5,498 nt of DNA from Candidatus Methanovirga basalitermitum (lineage in GTDB: Archaea > Methanobacteriota > Methanobacteria > Methanobacteriales > Methanobacteriaceae), in contig JAISZW010000280.1 of NCBI GenBank assembly GCA_031284445.1, positions 1 through 5,498 on the forward strand. The letters run 5' to 3'. Each line of letters opens with the position of its first letter. The stretch's first letter is position 1. The notes below the pieces were generated by a model. The model had not been told where the DNA came from. It searched no databases and saw only the letters and a program-made list of their open reading frames with translations. Below are positions 1-5,415 of this stretch, in pieces. The translations under genes were made by a program, and so were the position numbers.

Positions 1-83
1 ATAATATTTGACAATTTTTTATCTACATCTATTTTAGTAAAATTTCAGTTTATTTTAGATTTGTTTTCATTTCTATTGTTCTG

Positions 84-515
84 TTAAGATATAATTTCAT
101 TAATTAAAAGATTTTTGTCAATTATTCTTCTTTTAATACATTCAATATCCATTATGTTAATTTCAGCAAGTGTCACCATCGTTTTCTTTCACCATAATAG
201 GGAATATTGACATAATCAATAGCCATATCAATTTCATATGCACGGTTTTAATCGCATGAATCTTCAATTCATTTTAAACTCAGCAATTCCATCTAAATCA
301 AGATCACCAAGTATATATCTAATAGTTCCCTCAAGGAGCATCACAAAGATTACTAACAATACTAACAATAGTTCGAGAAGAATCAACATTAAAAAGATGA
401 TAAACAATCGTTTTCTCACTATAGGCTGCATTAAGAGCCGATTGAAACCCCCCAACATATCACTAATAACATTAACCGAAAGACTTAATACATCATCATC
501 CAATGACCATGAGCC
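84..515 (-). pseudogene. Decayed archaeal DDE transposase (frameshifted remnant)
   Basis: This is a broken transposase, recognised by stitching reading frames together. The first frame (515 down to about 448) gives SVNVISDMLGG. A one-base loss in the G6 run at 448-453 moves the sense to another frame, which reads FQSALNAAYSEKTIVYHLFN and on to SNLCDAP. An extra T near 333 returns it to the first frame, EGTIRYILGDLDLDGIAEF. A stop at 264-266 and another shift follow, then AIDYVNIPYYG (about 223-191), then KENDGDT in a further frame. The D-x-x-x-IPYYG block with a preceding EGTIRYxL segment is typical, from memory, of ISH3-like or similar archaeal DDE transposases, where the D is the first catalytic acid; the exact family is unproven. 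A last open stretch (179-84, MVTLAEINIM...) may be a further piece after a deletion. The rest of the catalytic domain is missing, so it cannot be active. No terminal inverted repeats were found. Confidence 0.62.
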
Positions 516-1082
516 TTATTTTATATAATTCTTAATAATGTAGTAAACAGTTCTAAGAGGAATATTTTCTGTCTCAGCTATTTTTTTAATGGGAACTTCT
601 TGTCTGAATTGTATTTTAATGTTATTGATTTGTTTTTCACTATATTTCGTTTTTTTTCCTGTTTTGAGTTTAGTCTTTGGTTTAGAAAACTTACTTCTCA
701 AATAGTAAACTTTTTTAATGTGTAAATTTAAGATATTCGCTACCTCTATTGGTGTTTTACCTTCTTGGATTAAATCAACTACTTTTGAGCCTATATCATT
801 GTATTTTTTAGGATGATTATAGTTATATTCTATCTTGATAGAGATTCCCATTTCATTTAAAACCTCAACATATCTCTTAGAAATTCTGTTGTATAAGCTA
901 ATTGGACAAGTTATTCTCTCTAAAGCAGGATATTTATCTAACAATTCAACGATTATTTTAGAACTTAGTGGTTTTGTTATATGAACTTCTTTAATTGAAG
1001 AATCATTCATTGTTTTATCATCGACCATAGAATTATCATTATTGAAGATATTATATATCATTTGTATCTGAAGTATGAACAT
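516..1082 (-). CDS. DUF1699-like protein with two predicted helix-turn-helix segments; putative DNA-binding regulator
   Basis: This is a 188-residue protein of unproven function. Residues about 31-90 (EVHITKP, then KYPALERITCPISLYNRISK) resemble in order and spacing the core of methanogen DUF1699 proteins as I remember them, so the family link is tentative. Residues about 97-131 (VVDLIQEGKTPIEVANILNL) and 147-186 (IKKIAETENIPLRTVYYIIK) each look like a resolvase-type or Hin-type helix-turn-helix, joined by a lysine-rich linker (131-146). I infer sequence-specific DNA binding. There is no signal peptide or membrane segment. The start is uncertain: ATG codons occur at 1082, 1061, 1028 and 1010, none with a good Shine-Dalgarno site. 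A TATA box about 45 bp before 1082 permits the first, but the hydrophobic first 18 residues look less conserved, and 1028 or 1010 (MNDSSIKEVHI) may be the real start. The gene follows prs with 66 bp between them and is directly abutted downstream by a dead transposase. Confidence 0.8.
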   Translation of the reverse strand: MFILQIQMIYNIFNNDNSMVDDKTMNDSSIKEVHITKPLSSKIIVELLDKYPALERITCPISLYNRISKRYVEVLNEMGISIKIEYNYNHPKKYNDIGSKVVDLIQEGKTPIEVANILNLHIKKVYYLRSKFSKPKTKLKTGKKTKYSEKQINNIKIQFRQEVPIKKIAETENIPLRTVYYIIKNYIK

Positions 1083-1124
1083 GAAAACTTTTACTATATT
1101 TCATCTTATAGTGAAAATATAAGG

Positions 1125-1138
1125 TTTATATATTTAAA
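1125..1138 (-). promoter_or_regulatory. Archaeal TATA box of the DUF1699-like gene
   Basis: Read on the minus strand this is TTTAAATATATAAA, a near-ideal archaeal TATA element. Transcription would start about 25 nt further on, near 1103-1106, leaving a leader of roughly 20 nt to the ATG at 1082 or about 95 nt to the ATG at 1010. It lies in the short gap after prs, so the regulator gene probably has its own transcript. Confidence 0.55.
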
Positions 1139-1139
1139 C

Positions 1140-1145
1140 AAAAAA
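1140..1145 (-). terminator. Possible oligo-T terminator after prs
   Basis: A run of six T on the minus strand begins 3 bp beyond the prs stop codon. Archaeal RNA polymerase often terminates at such U-runs without a hairpin. It directly precedes the next gene's TATA box, which fits an end of the prs transcript, but T-runs are common in this AT-rich DNA. Confidence 0.3.
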
Positions 1146-1148
1146 TCT

Positions 1149-2036
1149 TCATTTCTTTAAAAAGTTGGCAACAATATTTGCTACTGAAACATGACTAACA
1201 TCTGATGTTAAGGTATCTGTTCCAATTATATTTCTTACACCAGCACCATATATTTTAAGTACAGCATCATTTACTAAAACAGGATGAACAAAACAAACAT
1301 CAACTGATTTTGCTCCATGTTCTTTTAGTATCTTGGTTGCATTAATGATTGTACCACCAGTAGATATTATATCATCAACTAAAACAACTTCTTTTCCTTC
1401 TACCATTGAAATATCTATTTTAGAATCATTAACATTTGCAACAATTTTTGTTTCAACTTTATCTGGTGATATCCTTACTTTGGATAAATAAATTGATTCG
1501 CATTTAAGAATGTTAGCTATTTCAGTTGTAAAATCTAATGCTCCTTTATCAGGACCAACTATTATGGGATTTTTTGTATTTTTTTTTATATATTCTGCAA
1601 TTACAGGTATTGCTGATAAATTATGTGTTGGTATTGAAAAAAAATCTCTTAAACTGTCTTCATGAAGATTTAATGAAATGAATTCTGTTGCTCCTGTTTT
1701 TTCGATTAAATTAGATACCACTTTAGCAGAAATAGTTTCTCCTTCTTTAAAACATTTTTCTTGTCTACCATAACCAAAGTAAGGTAATACAACTCTAATT
1801 TTTTTTGCACCTAAGTCTTTTAAAGTTGAGATTAAAAATAGAAGTTCTATTAGGTTTTCATCTTGAGGATATCCTGTGGATTGAACAATAATCATTTCTT
1901 CTTCTATTTTTCCTTTGATTCTTATGTATTTTTCACCATCTGGAAATCTTTTAATTTCGATAGGACATATTTCATCACCAAGTTCTGCTGCTATTTTGGC
2001 TGTTAGATTTTGAGATGCTGATCCACCAATAATCAA
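1149..2036 (-). CDS. prs: Ribose-phosphate pyrophosphokinase (PRPP synthetase), archaeal type
   Basis: This cytoplasmic enzyme transfers pyrophosphate from ATP to ribose 5-phosphate to make PRPP, the precursor for purines, pyrimidines, histidine, tryptophan and, in methanogens, methanopterin-type cofactors. With the start chosen here it has 295 residues, close to the usual archaeal length of about 285-290. Visible motifs are FPDGE (31-35), PYFGYGRQEK (85-94, ATP-site region), the catalytic-loop histidine in NLHEDSLRDFF (H125), K-x-R in SKVRIS (K186, R188) and the PRPP-binding loop VVLVDDIISTGGTI (217-230). The first ATG (2072) would add MMIKFYLKLVIL, absent from the family, whose archaeal members start M-I-I-G-G-S. 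A GGTGAT ribosome binding site lies 4 nt before the TTG at 2036, giving exactly MIIGGSASQ, so I prefer that start. The gene has its own TATA box and seems to be transcribed alone. Confidence 0.96.
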   Translation of the reverse strand: MIIGGSASQNLTAKIAAELGDEICPIEIKRFPDGEKYIRIKGKIEEEMIIVQSTGYPQDENLIELLFLISTLKDLGAKKIRVVLPYFGYGRQEKCFKEGETISAKVVSNLIEKTGATEFISLNLHEDSLRDFFSIPTHNLSAIPVIAEYIKKNTKNPIIVGPDKGALDFTTEIANILKCESIYLSKVRISPDKVETKIVANVNDSKIDISMVEGKEVVLVDDIISTGGTIINATKILKEHGAKSVDVCFVHPVLVNDAVLKIYGAGVRNIIGTDTLTSDVSHVSVANIVANFLKK

Positions 2037-2040
2037 TAAA

Positions 2041-2046
2041 ATCACC
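2041..2046 (-). promoter_or_regulatory. GGTGAT ribosome binding site that decides the prs start
   Basis: GGTGAT is complementary to the 3' end of archaeal 16S rRNA (AUCACC). It sits inside the longer reading frame, downstream of the tandem ATGs at 2072 and 2069, and 4 nt before the TTG at 2036. It therefore supports a TTG start and a leader that contains two non-used ATGs. Confidence 0.6.
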
Positions 2047-2112
2047 AATTTTAAATAAAATTTAATCATCATAATTAAATAAACTATCCAATTTATATTC
2101 TGTTTTCTAACA

Positions 2113-2121
2113 TTTATATAG
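2113..2121 (-). promoter_or_regulatory. Archaeal TATA box of prs
   Basis: The minus strand reads CTATATAAA here, preceded by TTACA. Expected transcription start is about 25 nt on, near 2090, giving a leader of roughly 55 nt to the TTG at 2036. No better TATA-like element lies between the upstream gene's stop and prs. Confidence 0.55.
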
Positions 2122-2132
2122 TGTAAGTTTTG

Positions 2133-2157
2133 TTAGGAATTTTTTAAAGAATCCTAA
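2133..2157. repeat. Imperfect inverted repeat upstream of the prs TATA box
   Basis: TTAGGA (2133-2138) and TCCTAA (2152-2157) are perfect 6-bp arms around an A/T centre of 13 bp. It ends 12 bp before the prs TATA box and begins about 56 bp after the upstream gene's stop. It could be an operator for prs or a hairpin at the end of the upstream transcript; the sequence does not decide between them. Confidence 0.35.
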
Positions 2158-2213
2158 GCTTTTACCTTTGATGAAGTATTATTTTCATTCGTGAGTTTAA
2201 AAAATCGGTTTTG

Positions 2214-2621
2214 TCAACGATTAAGAGGTTGAGTTTTTCCTGTTATTATTGTCTTGATCTTAGTTCTAAAGTTTGGAATGTAAAATTTAATATCTGAAGC
2301 TATAGTTAATAATGTTGACTCATATGATCCACAATGAGAAAACTCCATATTAATCATTGATACACGATTATCAGGACTTAATAAAACTTTATCACTCTTT
2401 TCATGATGTTTTAAGTCTAATTTAAACACATTTTCAAATATGAAATCTTTAACAGCATCCATATTATCAAACCTAACATCATTATCATAAATAACTTTAT
2501 TTTCATTGTTGATGGTGAAAATACTCTGATTATAATCAAAATATTCAATATTTACATCAATATTAAGATTATTTACAATTTTTTTAATAGGATAATACTG
2601 CTTATTTTCAATTAAAACCAC
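2214..2621 (-). CDS. Uncharacterised protein, possibly the 3' part of a TAG-interrupted gene
   Basis: I do not recognise this protein. From a GTG start it has 135 residues, rich in Asn, Asp, Ile and Lys, with no membrane segment, signal peptide or known motif. A basic, beta-rich looking C-terminal half (residues about 86-130, RVSMINMEFSHCG to KIKTIITGK) follows an acidic N-terminal half. No ribosome binding site precedes the GTG at a proper distance. The same frame stays open upstream apart from one TAG (2637-2639), back to an ATG at 2711, so the true gene may be about 164 codons long with a nonsense mutation, and the visible ORF a fragment. It lies between feoB and prs on the same strand. 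A TATA box near 2790 fits the longer version better. Whether it is expressed is unknown. Confidence 0.5.
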   Translation of the reverse strand: MVLIENKQYYPIKKIVNNLNIDVNIEYFDYNQSIFTINNENKVIYDNDVRFDNMDAVKDFIFENVFKLDLKHHEKSDKVLLSPDNRVSMINMEFSHCGSYESTLLTIASDIKFYIPNFRTKIKTIITGKTQPLNR

Positions 2622-2636
2622 TTGTTTATTATAATC

Positions 2637-2711
2637 CTATTTAATAGGCTTATTGAAATACTTTTTATTTGGTTTATAAATGGTTCTTCCATAAATAGCT
2701 ATAATCCTCAT
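2637..2711 (-). pseudogene. In-frame upstream segment of the uncharacterised gene, ending in TAG
   Basis: ATG at 2711 opens 24 codons (MRIIAIYGRTIYK...NKPIK) ending at TAG (2639-2637). This frame is exactly that of the 135-residue ORF downstream, with only five codons (DYNKQ) between the TAG and the GTG start used there. The simplest reading is one gene with a point nonsense mutation. Alternatives are a non-coding coincidence or stop-codon readthrough; pyrrolysine is unlikely because Methanobacteriales are not known to use it. Confidence 0.4.
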
Positions 2712-2782
2712 ATAAGCCTAAAAATTTGAAACTCCAATATTTTAGAATTTAATGAGTAAATATCCATCATATACACAATTAA

Positions 2783-2795
2783 TTATTTATATTTT
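2783..2795 (-). promoter_or_regulatory. Candidate TATA box for the uncharacterised gene
   Basis: The minus strand reads AAAATATAAATAA. A start about 25 nt on, near 2763, would give a leader of about 50 nt to the ATG at 2711. That supports the longer form of the downstream gene. The surrounding DNA is so AT-rich that the match alone is weak. Confidence 0.35.
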
Positions 2796-2819
2796 TTACT
2801 ATTTTAATATTTTGTCTTT

Positions 2820-2846
2820 ATATTAATTCATATGATACATTAATAT
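2820..2846. repeat. 8-bp inverted repeat in the feoB downstream gap
   Basis: ATATTAAT (2820-2827) is matched by ATTAATAT (2839-2846), and the 11-bp centre contains the palindrome TCATATGA. It lies 24 bp upstream of the candidate TATA box at 2783-2795, where a regulator site could sit. Only A/T pairs form the arms, so chance is a real possibility. Confidence 0.3.
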
Positions 2847-2963
2847 GTCGCATTAGATTTTGTGCCTATTTTAAAGTTAAAATTTCTTATTTTTTAAAAT
2901 TCAGAAAAAATACACCTGAAATCTTATAATTTCCAATGTAAATGAGATGCTCAATAGCCAACC

Positions 2964-3003
2964 TGTCGATTTTGACACATCCAAAAATCAAAGTGTCGAT
3001 TTT
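2964..3003. repeat. Direct repeat TGTCGATTTT, spaced 30 bp, behind feoB
   Basis: TGTCGATTTT occurs at 2964-2973 and again at 2994-3003, just after the feoB stop. Between them GACAC (2974-2978) and GTGTC (2993-2997) form a 5-bp inverted pair with a 14-bp centre. It could mark the 3' end of the feoAB transcript or be a remnant of a small duplication. There is no further copy, so this is not an array. Confidence 0.4.
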
Positions 3004-3014
3004 TATGAGTTTTA

Positions 3015-5027
3015 CTAATGAAATCCTATAAGAAGTCCTACACGATAGACGATGAAAGATGTTGTATATGCTACTATTAAAGTAGTGCATAATAAGATTA
3101 AAGGCCATTTCCATGAGTTAGATTCTTTTTTTACTGTGGCTAAAAATGAAAAGCATGGTACATATAGTAATATAAATACTAAGAAAGCAAAAGCAGTTAA
3201 TGGTGTGAATATGCTTTGTAAAGCTAATGTTATTCCTGAACCATCTTCAACTACTCCGAATAAAGAACTAAATGTTGAAACAACAACTTCTTTAGCTACA
3301 ACACCAAAAATCAACGCCACAGTTGGTTGCCAATAACCAAAACCAAGTGGTGCGAATATTGGAGATGCTATATTTCCAATTTGACCAATTACACTTTCAT
3401 GTGATCCATATTCAACACCTACTGGAAAACTACTTAATATCCATATTACTATTGAGGCTGCAAGGATTATAGTACCTGCTTTTCTAATAAATCCATAGGT
3501 TCTCTCCCAAGTATGGATTAAAACACCTTTAAGAGAAGGTAATTTGTAGGTGGGTAACTCCATGACAAAGGGTGTTGTAATTCCTTTAAACAAAACTCTT
3601 TTAAGAATGGTTGCAACTATAATAGCTACAACTACTCCAAGGAAATAGAGTGAAAAAATAACCTCACCTTGATATGCACTAAAGAATGCTGCAACAAATA
3701 GTGCATAAACAGGTAATCTTGCTGTGCATGACATGAATGGAATTAACAACATGGTGAGTATCCTATCTCTTTCATGTTCCATAGTTCTTGTAGCCATTAT
3801 TCCAGGAACACCACAACCAAAACCTAAAATCATTGGAATGAAGGATTTCCCATGTAATCCTACAAGTTTGTGCATCACACGATCCATGACAAATGCTGCT
3901 CTTGCCAGGTAACCTGAATCTTCAAGAATACTAATCATTAAAAACATTAAAAATATTATTGGTATAAAGACGAGAACTCCACCAACACCATTAATTAAAC
4001 CATCAACAATAAATGATGAGACAATATTCTCTCCTAAGAGTCCTGAAAATAGATCACCACCAATACTAAATAGGTACTCAAAAGGTTCTTGTAATGGTGT
4101 TCCTATTGCAAATGTTATTTGAAAAATTAACCACATTATAATTAGAAATATTGGAAGTCCTAAAATTCTGTTAAGAACAATGTTGTCAATTTTTTCTGTT
4201 ATTGTTGGAAATTCAATTTTTGGTCGAGTTAAAATTTCATTTAGCAATCCATCAATAAAATCATATCTTTGATTAGCAATCACTTCTTCTGAACTTTCGT
4301 TGAATACATCGTGAAAGTGTTTGTTAATTTTTTCTAATTCATTGAATATTTTATCTTTAATAGCTGATTTTTCAACTTTTCTCCAGATTATTTCGTCGTT
4401 TTCTAAAAGTTTAATAGCTGTCCATGAAGAAGGGACATCTAATAAATTTTCATCTTCTTTAATTATCTTTTGGAGTTCTGATAAGTGATCTTGCATTTCT
4501 GTTCCATACACCAACTTTTTACTACTGTCAATAGGATTTTCTTTGGACTTTTCAATTGTTTTTAATAATTCTTCTTTTCCACTACCATTGTTTGCTTCGA
4601 TTTCAACGACTGGAACTCCTAATAGTGTGGATAAGTTTTCAATATCAATACTATAACCCCTTTTTTTGGCAAACCTATTCATGTTAATAGCTATGATTAA
4701 ATTTGCTCCAAGTTCCATCATTTGAGTTGTTAGATACAAGTTTCTCTCTAAATTATTAGCATCAAGAATATCGACGATTACATCAGAACTTTTATCAACA
4801 ATAAAGTCTCTTGATACGATTTCTTCAATTGAGTGAGCAGTTAATGCATAGTTTCCAGGTAAATCGACAATATTTATGCGATTACCATCAAAATTTAGGT
4901 GACCTTCTGCCTTTTCGACTGTTTTCCCTGGCCAGTTACCAACATGTTGTCGTAAACCTGTTAAATAATTAAACAGGGTGGTTTTCCCAACATTTGGGTT
5001 TCCAGCAAATCCTACTTTAATATTCAT
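3015..5027 (-). CDS. feoB: Ferrous iron transport protein B (FeoB)
   Basis: FeoB is the inner-membrane Fe2+ importer with a cytoplasmic G domain. This 670-residue form is the usual archaeal length, shorter than E. coli FeoB. In order: G1 GNPNVGKT (9-16), switch-I WPGKTVEKAEG (32-42, G2 Thr36), G3 DLPG (55-58), a helical regulatory domain (about 175-270), then a membrane domain (about 285-665) with eight or so hydrophobic helices. Both gate regions are present, GFGCGVPGIMATRT (402-415) and SCTARLPVYAL (433-443), with their conserved Cys, plus YVPCFSFLATVKKE (622-635). Odd point: G4, normally NxxD, reads N115-M-N-R118, and the G5 region reads EANNGSG (144-150) where an S/T-A is usual; both contact the guanine base. 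The ATG at 5027 is 14 bp after feoA, with only a weak ribosome binding site, so translation may be coupled. The protein appears intact. Confidence 0.97.
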   Translation of the reverse strand: MNIKVGFAGNPNVGKTTLFNYLTGLRQHVGNWPGKTVEKAEGHLNFDGNRINIVDLPGNYALTAHSIEEIVSRDFIVDKSSDVIVDILDANNLERNLYLTTQMMELGANLIIAINMNRFAKKRGYSIDIENLSTLLGVPVVEIEANNGSGKEELLKTIEKSKENPIDSSKKLVYGTEMQDHLSELQKIIKEDENLLDVPSSWTAIKLLENDEIIWRKVEKSAIKDKIFNELEKINKHFHDVFNESSEEVIANQRYDFIDGLLNEILTRPKIEFPTITEKIDNIVLNRILGLPIFLIIMWLIFQITFAIGTPLQEPFEYLFSIGGDLFSGLLGENIVSSFIVDGLINGVGGVLVFIPIIFLMFLMISILEDSGYLARAAFVMDRVMHKLVGLHGKSFIPMILGFGCGVPGIMATRTMEHERDRILTMLLIPFMSCTARLPVYALFVAAFFSAYQGEVIFSLYFLGVVVAIIVATILKRVLFKGITTPFVMELPTYKLPSLKGVLIHTWERTYGFIRKAGTIILAASIVIWILSSFPVGVEYGSHESVIGQIGNIASPIFAPLGFGYWQPTVALIFGVVAKEVVVSTFSSLFGVVEDGSGITLALQSIFTPLTAFAFLVFILLYVPCFSFLATVKKESNSWKWPLILLCTTLIVAYTTSFIVYRVGLLIGFH

Positions 5028-5041
5028 TCTATCAATATAAG

Positions 5042-5299
5042 TTAATTTACTCTTAATATAATATTTTTTGCTTCATTTTTTCTAAGACTCATTGAATATC
5101 CTTTTATTTTTATTTTAATGGGATCTCCTAAAGGTGCAATTTTTTCTAATTTTATTTTAGCTCCTTTAACAAATCCCATGCCTAAAAGATGCCTTTTTAA
5201 TTCGACTTCTTCGTTATTGTAGGAGATAATCGTTCCTTCTTCTTCAGTTTTAAGTTCATTTAAACTCTTTATAACAGCAGAATCTTCTCTGTTTATCAT
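5042..5299 (-). CDS. feoA: Ferrous iron transport protein A (FeoA)
   Basis: FeoA is a small cytoplasmic SH3-like protein that partners FeoB and supports its iron transport. This 85-residue protein is the usual size. It shows the family pattern: a negatively charged start, LLGMGFVKGAKIKL (38-51), the PLGDPIKIKIKGYSMSLRK block (56-74), and EAKNIIL near the end. There are no cysteines or membrane segments. The ATG at 5299 has a good ribosome binding site (GAGG, 7 nt before it). It is the first gene of a two-gene feoAB operon and ends 14 bp before feoB. No feoC-like gene or metal regulator gene is seen beside it. Confidence 0.95.
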   Translation of the reverse strand: MINREDSAVIKSLNELKTEEEGTIISYNNEEVELKRHLLGMGFVKGAKIKLEKIAPLGDPIKIKIKGYSMSLRKNEAKNIILRVN

Positions 5300-5306
5300 A
5301 TTCGTG

Positions 5307-5310
5307 CCTC
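5307..5310 (-). promoter_or_regulatory. Ribosome binding site of feoA
   Basis: GAGG on the minus strand, seven nucleotides before the ATG at 5299. It matches the GGAGG core complementary to archaeal 16S rRNA and confirms the feoA start. Confidence 0.6.
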
Positions 5311-5362
5311 AATAATTTTTAAAATAACTACTTGAAATTCAATTGTTTGAAAATATTTTACA

Positions 5363-5415
5363 TCATTTTTCACGATAATATAGTCATTTTTGAAAAATTT
5401 ATCATTTTATAAAAT
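5363..5415 (-). promoter_or_regulatory. Probable feoAB promoter region with three TCATTTT words
   Basis: The region 5311-5498 holds no recognisable gene and is almost entirely A/T. Two TATA candidates read on the minus strand are the perfect palindrome ATTTTATAAAAT (5404-5415) and ACTATATTATCG (5373-5384); they would give leaders of about 80 and 55 nt to feoA. On the plus strand TCATTTTT occurs at 5363-5370 and 5384-5391 and TCATTTTA at 5402-5409, starts 21 and 18 bp apart, roughly two helical turns. Iron-responsive control is expected for feoAB, but I see no clear DtxR-type or Fur-type box, so a regulator cannot be named. Confidence 0.35.

Noticed and set aside
1..83. Continuation of the transposase or its terminal inverted repeat at the left edge
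   Set aside because: All three minus-strand frames are closed by frequent stops, and I found no matching inverted copy on the other side of the remnant.
238..528. 96-residue open frame on the plus strand
   Set aside because: It lies opposite the transposase remnant, has a Ser/Asn/Ile-rich sequence without family resemblance, and no ribosome binding site or promoter. It is an antisense shadow.
2060..2082. C-box-like RTGATGA in the prs leader, possible C/D box RNA
   Set aside because: ATGATGA comes from the tandem ATGs, and no D box (CTGA) or C'/D' pair lies at a suitable distance.
2964..3003. Possible CRISPR-like repeat pair
   Set aside because: Only two 10-bp copies, no further units, no conserved 25-37-bp repeat and no cas genes.
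2943..3032. 29-codon plus-strand frame over the direct repeat
   Set aside because: It has no ribosome binding site, overlaps the feoB end and shows no recognisable sequence.
2887..3114. 75-residue minus-strand frame running out of the 3' end of feoB
   Set aside because: Its first third overlaps the conserved feoB C-terminus in another frame. The rest (IKIDTLIFGC..., AIEHLIYIGNYKISG) looks slightly protein-like but matches nothing I know and has no start signal.
3052..3336. 94-residue plus-strand frame inside feoB
   Set aside because: Antisense to the conserved FeoB membrane domain, with no independent support.
3724..3912. 62-residue plus-strand frame inside feoB
   Set aside because: Antisense to the Cys-containing gate motifs of FeoB; a shadow of strong codon constraint.
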